From NCBI GenBank assembly GCA_037349315.1, contig JBAIAC010000027.1:23349254-23413253 (forward strand): a DNA stretch of 64,000 bases, read 5' to 3'. Position numbers and translations under genes: made by a program. A model generated the notes under the pieces. The model saw only the letters and a program-made list of their open reading frames with translations. It did not search any database and had not been told where the DNA came from. The DNA is from Chelydra serpentina. Taxonomy: Eukaryota; Chordata; Testudines; Chelydridae. This document shows, in pieces, positions 54,064 to 64,000 of this stretch. Every line of letters starts with the position of its first letter. The first letter of the stretch is position 1.

Positions 54064-54856
54064 ATTGATCACTACCCGTTGAGCACGACCATCCAGCCAG
54101 TTTTCTATCCACCTTACCGTCCATTCATCCAGCCCATACTTCTTTAACTTGCTGGCAAGAACACTGTGGGAGACTGTATCAAAAGTTTTGCTAAAGTCAA
54201 GAAATAGCACATCCACTGCTTTCCCCTCATCCACAGAGCCAGTTATCTCATCATAGAAGGCAATTAGGTTAGTCAGGCATGACTTGCCCTTGGTGAATCC
54301 ATGCTGACTGTTCCTGATCACTTTCCCCTCCTTTAAGTGGTTCAGAATTGATTCCTTGAGGACCTGTTCCATGATTTTACCAGGGACTGAGGTGAGACCG
54401 GCTGGCCTGTAGTTCACTGGATCTTCCTTCTTCCCTTTTTTAAAGATGGGCACTACATTAGCTTTTTTTGAAGTCATCCAGAACCTCCCCCGATTGCCAT
54501 GATTTGTCAGAGATAATGGCCAATGGCTCGGCAATCACATCGGCCAACTCCTTTAGCACCCTCGGATGCAGTGCATCCGGCCCCATGGACTTGTGTTCAT
54601 CCAGCTTTTCTAAATAGTCCCGAACTACTTCTTTCCCCACAGAGGGCTGGTCACCTCCTCCCCATACCGTGCTGCGGAGTGCAGCTGTCTGGGAGCTGAC
54701 CTTGTCTGTGAAGACAGAGGCAAAAAAAGCATTGAGTACACTAGCTTTCTCCACATCCTCTGTCACTAGGTTCCCTCCCTCATTCAGCAAGGGGCCCACA
54801 CTTTCCTTGACTTTCTTCTTGTTGCCTGAAGAAACCCTTCTTGTTACTCCTAACAT
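54064..54856 (-). pseudogene. CR1 ORF2 RT N-terminal part, two frameshifts
   Basis: Same region as 12862-13683. A change near 54470 (GCTTTTTTTGAAG) and a deletion near 54822 ([10 protein letters not shown]) break the frame. Motifs [19 protein letters not shown] and [13 protein letters not shown] remain. It ends before FADD. Confidence 0.83.
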
Positions 54857-54862
54857 CTCCGG

Positions 54863-55945
54863 CTAGCTGCAACTCCAAGTGTGATTTGGCCTTCTAATTT
54901 CACTCCTGCATGCCTGAACAATATTTTTATACTCCTCCCTGGTCATTTGTCCAATCTTCCACTTCTTGTAAGCTGCTTTTTTGTGTTTAAGACGAGCAAG
55001 GATTTCACTGTTAAGCCAAGCTGGTCGCCTGCCATATTTACTTTTCTTTCTACACATCGGGATGGTTTGTTCCTGCAACCTCAATAAGGATTCTTTAAAA
55101 TACAGCCAGCTTTCCTCGACTCCTTTCCCCCTCATGTTATTCTCCCAGGGGACCTTGCCCATCAGTTCCCTGAGGGAGTCAAAGTCTGCTTTTCTGAAGT
55201 CCAGGCTCTGTATTCTACTGCTCTCCTTTCTTCCTTGTGTCAGGATCCTGAACTCGACTATCTCATGGTCACTGCCTCCCAGGTTCCCATCCACTATTGC
55301 TTTCTTTACTATTTCCTCCCTGTTTGTGAGCAGCAGGTCAAGAAGAGCTTTTCCCCTAGTTGGTTCCTCCAGCAACCGCACCAGGAAATTGTCCCCTACA
55401 CTTTCCAAAAACTTCCTGGATTGTCTGTGGACCGCTGTATTGCTCCCCCAGCAGATATCGGGGTGATTAAAGTCACCCATGAGAACCAGGGCCTGTGATC
55501 TAGTAACTTCTGTTAGTTGCTGGAAGAAAGCCTCGTCCACCTCATCCCCCTGGTCTGGTGGTCTGTAGCAGACTCCCACCACGACATTACCCTTGTTGCT
55601 CACTCTTCTCAATTTAATCCAGACACCCTCAGGTTTTTCTGCAGTTTCATACTGGAGCTCTGAGCAGTCATACTGCTCTCTTACATACAACGAAACTCCC
55701 CCACCTTTTCTGCCCTGCCTATCCTTCCTGAACAGTTTATAGCCATCCATGACAGTACTCCAATCATGTGAGTTATCCCACCAAGTCTCTGTTATTCCAA
55801 TTACATCATAATTCCTTGACTGTGCCAGGACTTCCAGTTCTCCCTGCTTGTTCCCCAGGCTTCTTGCATTTGTGTATAGGCATTTAAGGTAACTCACCGA
55901 TTGTCCTGCTGTCCCAGTATGAGCAGGAGCCCTCCCCTCTTGCAC
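54863..55945 (-). CDS. CR1 endonuclease domain, uninterrupted (360 codons)
   Basis: It carries YTNARSL, ITETWWD (near residue 51), [17 protein letters not shown] (D158) and [10 protein letters not shown] (near residue 226), the full set of APE-type endonuclease motifs. It continues to [14 protein letters not shown], where it leaves the ORF2 frame before RT. The four bases missing from the left duplicate are present, so the lesion there arose after duplication, or this copy retains the ancestral state. The ATG may not be the native start, because CR1 ORF2 normally extends upstream. Confidence 0.82.
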   Translation of the reverse strand: MQEGRAPAHTGTAGQSVSYLKCLYTNARSLGNKQGELEVLAQSRNYDVIGITETWWDNSHDWSTVMDGYKLFRKDRQGRKGGGVSLYVREQYDCSELQYETAEKPEGVWIKLRRVSNKGNVVVGVCYRPPDQGDEVDEAFFQQLTEVTRSQALVLMGDFNHPDICWGSNTAVHRQSRKFLESVGDNFLVRLLEEPTRGKALLDLLLTNREEIVKKAIVDGNLGGSDHEIVEFRILTQGRKESSRIQSLDFRKADFDSLRELMGKVPWENNMRGKGVEESWLYFKESLLRLQEQTIPMCRKKSKYGRRPAWLNSEILARLKHKKAAYKKWKIGQMTREEYKNIVQACRSEIRRPNHTWSCS

Positions 55946-56009
55946 ACACCTACTTGTGCTTCTTCCCGGTATCCCACTTCCCCACTTACCTCGGGGCTTT
56001 GGTCTCCTT

Positions 56010-59000
56010 CCCCCTCACACTAACCCCACCCCAACCCTAACCCCACCCCCACTCTCACCTTCACTCTCACCCCCACCCGAATCCCCGCCCTCACCCTCAC
56101 CCCCACCCCCACGCTCACCCTGACCCTAATCCTCATCCTCACCCTCACCCCACCCCCAACCCCACGCCCACCCTCACCCTCACCCCCACCGCCACTCCGA
56201 CCCTCACCCTCACCCTACCCCCACCCCCACCCTCACCCTCACCCACACCCCACCCACACTCTCACCCTCACCCACCAACCTAATCCTCGTCCTCACCCTC
56301 ACCCCACGCACAGCCCCACCCCCACCCTCACCCTCACCCCCACCGCCACTCCGACCCTAACCCTAACCCTAACCCCCACCCACACTTTCACCCTCACCCG
56401 CACCGCCAACCCCACTCCCACCCTCAACCTCACACTCACCCCAAACCCCCATCCTCACTCTCACCTTCACCCTCACCCCACCCCTCACCCTAACCGCAAC
56501 CCCAATCCCCACCCTCACCCTCACCACCACCGAAAACCCCCACCCGCACCCTCACCCTCACCCCCACCCTGACTCCCAATCCCACACTCACCCTCACCCT
56601 CACACTAACCCCTACCCCCACCCTCACCCTAACCCCCACCTCCTCCCCAACCCCAGCCCTCACCGTCACCCACCCCCCCTCACCCTCACCCTCACCCCCT
56701 CCGCCACCCACAGCCTCACCCCCGCCCTCACCCTCACCCCCACCGTAACCCACACCCACAACCTCACCCTCACCTCCACCCCCACCCTCACCCTCACCCC
56801 CACCCCCACAACCACCCACACTCTCACCCTCACCCTCACTCTCACCCACAGCACCGCCCTCAACCTCACCCTCACCTTCACCCTCTCTCTCATCGCCACC
56901 CCCACGCTCACCCTCACCCACACCGTCACCCAAACCCCACTCCCACTCCCACCCTGACCCTCACTCCCACCCCCACCCTCACCCTCATCCCCACCCCCAA
57001 CCTCACCCTCACGCTCACACCCACCTCCACAGTCACCCTCACCCCGACCCTCAACGTCACCCCCACCCTCACCGTCAACCTCACCCTAACTGCCGCCACC
57101 ACCCTCACCCCCAACCCCGCCCTCACTCTCACCCTCAAACTCACCCTCACCCCAAACCCCCATCCTCACTCTCACCTTCACCCTCCCCCTACCCCTCACC
57201 CTAAGCGCAACCCCAACCCCCACCCTCACCCTCACGAACACCAAAAAACCCCACCCGCACCCTCACCATCACCCCACACTGACTCCCACCCCCACACTCA
57301 CCCTCACCTTCACCCTTATCCCCACCCCACCCCCACCCCCTCCCCAACCCCAAGACTCACCGTCACCCACCCCCCCTCACCCTCACCCCCACCGTAATCC
57401 ACAACCCCACCCTCACCGCCACCCCCACATTCACCCTCACCCCACCCCCACAACAACCCACACTCTCACCCCCACCCTCACCCTCACCCCCACCCCCACA
57501 TTCACCCTCACCCCCACCCCCACAACAACCCACACTCTCACCCTCACCCTCACTCTCATCCACAGCACTGACCTCAACCTCACGTTCACCGTCACCCTCT
57601 CTCTCATCGCCACCCCCACAATCACCCTCACCCACACCGCCACTCGCACTCCCACCCTGACCCTCACCCCCACCCCCACCTTCACCCCCACCCTCACCCT
57701 CACTCTCATCCACAGCACTGACCTCAACCTCACACTCACCGTCACCCTCTCTCTCATCGCCACCCCCACGCTCACCCTCACCCACACCGTCACCCAAACC
57801 GCCACTCGCACTCCCACCCTGACCCTCACCCCCACCCCCACCCTCATCCCCACTCACACCCGCACCCTCACCCTCACCCTCACTCTCATCCACAGCACTG
57901 CCCTCAACCTCACGCTCACTGTCACCCTCTCTCTCATCACCACCCCCACGATAACCCTCACCCACACGGTCACCCATACCGCCACTTGCACTCCCACCCT
58001 GACCCTCACCCCCACCCCTACCCTCACCGTCACCCCCACTCACACCCGCACCCTCACCCTCACTCTCAACCCAACACCCAACCCACATCCACCCCACCCT
58101 CACCCTCACCCGCACCCTCACCGTAATGCTCATGTTCACCCTCACCCCCACTCCCACCCCCACGTCCAACCCTCACACTCCCCCTACCCGTAACCCTCAC
58201 CCTCACCCTCACCATAACCCTAACTCCAAAGCCTACTGTCACTATCACCCTTAACCCCACGCCCACCACCACCCTCACCCTCACCCACACCCTCACCCTC
58301 ACCCTCAACCTCACCCCATCCCCACCCCACCTCCACCCTCACCCTCACCCCGACCTCCACCCCATCCTCCTCCTCACACTCACCCTGATCCTCAACAGCA
58401 CCCCCACCCTCCTCCTCACCCTCACCCTCATCCTCACCCCCACCCCCACCGTCGCTCTCACCCTCACCCTCACCCCAGCCCGACGCTCACCCTCATCCTC
58501 TCCCTTACCCCCACTCTCACGCTCACCACCACCCTCACCCTCATCATCAACCCTACCCTCAACCCCACCACCACCACCACCCACACACTCACCCTCACCC
58601 ACGCCCTCACCCTCACCCCACCACCACCCCCTGCCTCACCCTCACCCCCAGACTCACCTTCACCCTAAGCCTCACCCTCACCCTCCCCCCAGACTCACCT
58701 TCACCCTAAGCCTCACCCTCACCCTCACCCCACCCCTACCCGCACCATCACACTCAAACCCACCCCCGCCCTCTTTCCCTCACTCACCTTCATCCTATCC
58801 CCGACCCACAACCCCATCCCCACCCCCACCCTCACTCTCACCCTCACCCCCACCCAAACCCCACCTTCACCCTCACCCTCACAGTAAAACCAAACCCCAC
58901 CCTAACCCTCACCCTCACCTCCAACCCCAGTCCCACCCTCACCCTCTCTCTCACTCTCACCCGCACCCTCGCCCCACCCCCACCCTCACCCTCACCCTGA

Positions 59001-59597
59001 CCCCCACCCCCACTCCCACCCTCACCCTCACCCCACTCCTAACCACACCCTCACTCTCACCCTTACCCTCACACTCACCGTCACTCTCACACTCAGCCTA
59101 ATCCTAACCCTCACCCTCACGCTCAACCTCACCCTCACCTCAACCGCCCCTCTCACCTCCCACTCCCACCCTAATCCTCACCCTCACCCTCAACCCAAAC
59201 GTCACCCTCACCATCACCCTCACCCTCACCCCCACCGTAACCCACAACCCCACCCTCACCCTCACCCCCACCCCCACCCTCACCCTCACCCCCACCCTCA
59301 CCCTCACCCCCCACCCCCACAACAACCCACACTCTCACCCTCACCCTCACTCTCATCCACAGCACTGCCCTCAACCTCACGCTCACCGTCACCCTCTCTC
59401 TCATCGCCACCCCCACAATCACCCTCACCCACACCGTCACCCAAACCGCCACTCGCACTCCCACCCTGACCCTCACCCCCACCCCTACCCTCACCGTCAC
59501 TCCCACTCACACCCGCACCCTCACCCTCACTCTCAACCCAACACCCAACCCACATCCACCCCTACCCTCACCCTCACCCGCACCCTCACCGTAATGC
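56010..59597. repeat. Telomere-like array, C-rich, with longer-period units
   Basis: Copy of 14811-18319. The CAGCACTGMCCTCAACCTCAC landmark appears near 56850, 57562, 57711, 57891 and 59360, so unit number and spacing differ from the left copy. Canonical CCCTAA run at 56355-56372. No gene is seen. Confidence 0.93.
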
Positions 59598-60068
59598 TCA
59601 TCCTGGGAGTAGGTGTCAGGGTGATGGTGAGGTTTGGGGTGGGGGTTGGGGTGAGGGTGAGGGTGGGGTGAGGGTGAAGGTGAGGATAGGTGGTGAGGGT
59701 GGGAGTGAGGGTGAGGGTGAGGGAGGGGATGAGAGTGAGGGAGAGGGTGCGGGTGGGGGTGGGAGTGAGCGTAAGGGTGGGGCTGGGGATGGGGTGTTCG
59801 TGTGTGTGGGCGTGGGATTGAGGGTGAGGGTGATTGTGGGTGTTGGGGTAAGGGTGAGGGTGACGGTGAACTTGGAGGTGGGAATGGGGGTGGAGGTGAG
59901 GGTGAAGGTGAGGGTGAGGGTGGGGTTTGGGTGAGGGTGAGATTGGGGGTGGGTGTGGGGATGGGGGTTGGAGTGAGGGTGAGGTTGAGGTTGAGTCCGT
60001 GGGTGAGGGTTGGGGTTAGGGTTAGGGTGGGGGTGGGGTGGGGGTAAGGGTGAGGTTGAGCGTTACTC
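59598..60068. repeat. Inverted telomere-like block, G-rich
   Basis: Copy of 18320-18790, TTAGGG pair near 60017. Confidence 0.92.
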
Positions 60069-60885
60069 CCCCACCCTCAGCGTCATTCTCACCCCTCACC
60101 CTATCCATAACCATAGCCCTAACCCTAACCCTAACCCTCACTCACACCCCCACCCTCACCCACACCACCACCCCACCCCACGCCCACCCTCAGCCCAACC
60201 GCCACCGCCACCGCCAACCGTCACCATCACCATGAGCCTCACCCCCACCCTCACTCTCAACCTAATCCCTACCCCCAACCCGCACCCTCTACCTCACCCT
60301 CACCCCCACCCCCACCCCACCCTCACTCACACCCCACCCCTACCCCCTCCCAAACCCTAACCTTCAACCTCACCCTCACCCCAACCGCCATCTTCAACCC
60401 TACCCCCACCCCCACCCTCACCATTACCCTCTCCCTCACCCCCTCCCCCCAGCCCACCCCCAACCTCACCCTCACCCATAACCCCACCCCCACCCTCACC
60501 CCAACCCCCACCCCCAACCCCACCCTCACCATCGCCGTGAGCCTCACTCCCACCCTCATCCTATTCCCCACCCAACCCTCACCCCAACCGCCACCCCCAA
60601 CCCCACCCTCACCCTCACCCATACCCCCACCCCAACCCTAACCCTCAACCTCACCCTCACCACAACCGCCACCCCGAACCCCACCCCCACCCTAACCCTC
60701 ACCCCCACCCTCACCCGCAACCTAATCCCCACCCCCAACCCGCACCCTCTACCTCACCCCCACCCCACCCTCACTCTCACCCCCATCCCTACCCCCTCCC
60801 CAACCCTAACCTTCAACCTCACCCTCACGCTTAACCCAACCCCCACAATCACCCTCACCCTCAAACCCCAAGCCACATCCACGCA
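60069..60885. repeat. Telomere-like array, C-rich
   Basis: Copy of 18791-19585, with an extra CCCTAA unit near 60117-60139. Confidence 0.92.
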
Positions 60886-63800
60886 ATACCGCTCAATGAA
60901 CAATTCATTCCTGTTCAGCACAAGATTCAAATTTATCCTGGAATCCTCTTAAAAACGCCAGTTAGTTTTCCTGCTTCGCTTCTTGCACTGGACTATCTCC
61001 TCCAAAAGCAGTTATGCGCTACTTGTTGGCTTTTCGGACAGATCCGTTCGTGAGAATACCTCACTACGATCAATTCAATCCTGTTCACTGCAAGTTCCAA
61101 ATGTCTCCTGGAAGCCTCTATGAAACGCCCGTTAGATGTTCTACTGCGATTATTGTACCTATTAGTTTTTGAAAATGCCTCACAAAGCATTTCTATTTAG
61201 TTCACTGCTACAGACAAATTTAACCTGGAATCCTCCTCCAAAAGCCATTATGTTGCACTTGGCTTTTCGTAGAGATCCGTTCGTGAATACCTCTCAATGA
61301 ACTATTCAATCCTGTTCACAGCAAGTTCCAAATTTATCCTGGAATCCTCTTAAAAACGCCAGTTAGATGTGATGCAGCGCTTCGTGTACACATCGGTTCA
61401 TTACACATCGGTTCGTGAAAACAATTTTCACTGCTACAATTAAATTTCTCCCTGAATCCTCCTCAAAGAGTAATTATGCTGCACTGGTTGGCCTTTAGTA
61501 CAGATCCGTTCTTGAGAATACCTCGCAATGCACAATTCAGCCCTGGTCACTGATATTTCCAAATCTCTCCTGGAATCCTCCTCCAAAAGTTTTTAAAAGT
61601 ACTGCTACGATTTTGATACGGATCCGTTCCTAAGACTACCTCACAATGAACAATTAAATCCTGTTCACTGCTACTGCCAAATCTCTCCTGTAATCCACCT
61701 CCAAAAGCTATTAGAATGTAATGCTGCGATTTTGGTACAGATCTATTGGTGAGAATACCTCACAATGTACAATTTAAGCCTTTTCACAGCATGTGCCATT
61801 GTTCCGGGAATCCTCTTAAAAACGCCAGTTAAAATTGCTTCTGGGCTTCTTCTTCGTGAAAATTCCTCACAAAGAGCATTTCAATTTTTTCACTGCTACA
61901 ACTAAATTTCTCCTGGAATACTCCTCAAAACCCCATTATGCTGCAATGGTGGGCTTTTCGTACAGATCCGTTCGTGAGAATAGCTCGCAATGAACAGTTC
62001 AACCCTGGTCACTGATAGTTCTAAATCTCGCCTGGAATCCTCCTCCAAAAGCTATTAGAACGTAATGCTGCGAATTTGGTACAGATCCGTTCGTGAGAAT
62101 ACATCACAATGTTGAATTCAGTCCACTTCACAGCAAATTCCCAAATTAACCTGGAATACTCTTAAAAACTCCAGTTAGATGTGATGCTGCGGTTCATGTG
62201 CACATCGATTAGTGAAAATACCTCACAAAGAGCATTTCAATTTTTTCTCTGCCACAGCTAAATTTCTCCTGGAATCCTCCATCAAAAGCAATTATGCTCT
62301 ACTGGTTTGCTTTTCGTACAAATCCGTTCGTAAGAATACCTCGCAATGCACAATTCAATCCTGTTCACTGCTACTGCCAAATCGCTCCTGTAATCCACCT
62401 CCAAAAGCTATTTTAATGAATTGCTACAATTTTGGTACAGATCCTTTCGTGAGAATACCTCACAATGAACAATTTAGTCCTTTACACGGCAAGTTCCAAA
62501 TCTTTCCTGGAATCCTCTTAAAATATGCCAGTTAGATATGCAGCTAGGCTTCTTCTTCGTGAATATTCCTCACAAAGAGCATTTCAAGTTTTTCAATGCT
62601 TCATCTAAATTTCTCCTGGAATCCTCCTCCAAAAGTATTTAAAAGTCCTGCTACGATTTTGGTACAGATCCGTTCGTAAGAATACCACGTAATGAACAAT
62701 TCAATCCTGTTCACTGCTACTTCCAAATCTCGCCTGTAAGCCACCTCGAGAAGCTATTTTAATGTACTGCTGCATTTTCGGTACAGATCCTTTCGTAAGA
62801 ACACCTCAGAATGAACAAGTTAATTCTTTTCACTGCAAGTTCCAAATTTATCCTGGAATACTCTTAAAATACGACAGTTAGATCTGCAGCTGTGCTTCTT
62901 GTTCGTGAAATTTCTTCACAAAGAGCATTTCTATTTTTTAATTGCTACAACTAAATATCTCCAGGAATCTTCCTAGAAATCAATTAGGCTGCACTGCTTG
63001 GCAGTCCCTACTGTACCGCTTGTGAGAATACCTCGTTTTGAATAACTGAACCCTGTTCACAGCTACTGCCAAATCTCGCCTGGAATCCTTCTCCAATAGA
63101 TATATAAGTGTACTGCTGCGATTTTCGTAGAGATCCGTTCGTGAGAATACCTCACTTCGATCAATTCAATCCCCTTTACTGCAAGTTCCAAATTTCTCCT
63201 GGAAGCCTCTTTGAAACGCCCGTTAGACGTTCTACTTCGCTTTTTGGATCTATTACGTGATGAAAATTCCAAAGAAAGCATTTCAATTTTTTTCACTTCT
63301 ATAGACCAATTTCACATGGAATCCTCCTCCCAAAGCCGTTATGCTGCACTGGTTTTCTATTCGTACAAATCCGTTCGTGAGAATACCTTACAATGAACAA
63401 TTCAATCCTGTTAACAGCACGTACCAAATTAATCCGCCATCCTCTTTAAAAGGCCAGTTAGATGTTCTGCTGCGCTCTTTGTACAGATCGGTTCGTGAAA
63501 ATTCCTCACAAAGAGCTTTTAAATTTGTTCACAGCTACAACTAAATTTCTCCTGGAATCCTCCACCGAAAGTACTTATTCAGCACTGGTGGGCATTTCGT
63601 ACAGACCCGTTCGTGGGAATAGTTCGCAATGAACAATTCAAACCTGTTCACTGCTATTGCCCAATATCTCCTGTAATACACCTAAAAGACTTATTTAAAT
63701 GTAATGCTCCGATTCTGGTCCAGATCCGTTCGTGAGAATACCTCACAATGACCACATCAATCCTGTTAACAGCAAGTTCCTAATTTTTCTTGCAATCGTC

Positions 63801-64000
63801 TTTAAAAGGCCAGTTACATGTTCTGCTGCGCTTTTTGACCAGATCGGTTCGTGAAAATTTCTCACAAAGAGCATTTGAATTTTTAAATACTACAACTAAA
63901 TTTTTCAGGAATGTTCCTAGAAATCAATTAGGCTGCACTCCTTGGCTTTTCCTACTGTTCCTTTTGTGAGAATACCTCTTTTTAAAATCTCTCCTGTCAT
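60886..64000. repeat. ~118-bp satellite array, cut by window end
   Basis: Copy of 19586-22254 with extra monomers near 61740-62090 and 62790-62925. No gene is seen. Confidence 0.88.

Larger units (their letters stand above)
54064..56009 (-). mobile_element. CR1 LINE fragment, duplicate of 12862-14810
   Basis: Same truncation points as the left copy, flush with CCCTCA repeat at both ends, so the CR1 was in the array before the large duplication. Confidence 0.92.
41111..64000. repeat. Right copy of the >22-kb direct duplication
   Basis: Base 41111 matches base 1, and 64000 matches about 22254. Length differences fall in the arrays and in the satellite (about +344 bp near 61740-62090 and +107 bp near 62790-62925, near multiples of the ~118-bp monomer). 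Confidence 0.93.

Overview
This window looks like reptilian nuclear DNA, most likely turtle, from a subtelomere-like region. The CR1 LINE at 35440-36867 ends in an ATTCTATGA-type 3' tail typical of sauropsid CR1. The LTR elements are Ty3/gypsy type with integrase upstream of reverse transcriptase (Gmr1-like order). About half of the window is degenerate TGAGGG/TGGGGG telomere-variant repeat. I see no host gene, tRNA, rRNA or CRISPR array. Nearly all coding potential belongs to retrotransposons.

Layout: 1-11092 is the right part of a nested LTR-retrotransposon cluster. 11093-31645 is telomere-like repeat whose strand flips several times. It contains a CR1 fragment (12862-14810) and a block of ~118-bp satellite (19586-23058). 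31646-52350 is best read as one Gmr1-like element (5' LTR 31646-32074, PBS, gag, zinc knuckle, protease, integrase, RT, RNase H, 3' LTR 51916-52350) split by nested insertions. These are a CR1 (35440-36867) and a minus-strand Gmr1-like element (from 36969, target duplication GTCCC). The minus-strand element in turn carries a plus-strand Gmr1-like element (38109-42713, target duplication CACCC). 52351-64000 then repeats the array, CR1 and satellite succession seen at 11093-22254.

Two later rearrangements are visible. A ~5.0-kb tandem duplication joined RT to integrase at a 4-base GCAG match (45897-45900; 4783-4786 in the other copy), giving chimeric integrase-RT-RNase H reading frames. A much larger direct duplication, offset by 41.1-41.7 kb, then repeated at least 22 kb, so 1-22254 matches 41111-64000. 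The window may therefore be about one and a half periods of a ~41-kb tandem unit, or it may contain an assembly duplication.

The elements are broken by stops, frameshifts and lost catalytic residues, so the cluster is unlikely to be autonomous. Features worth a second look are the long antisense gag-protease frames (928-980 codons, intact in three of four copies), the SCAN-like capsids, one CR1 endonuclease frame intact in only one block, head-to-head telomere-like junctions, and long stop-free Val-Arg frames in the arrays.
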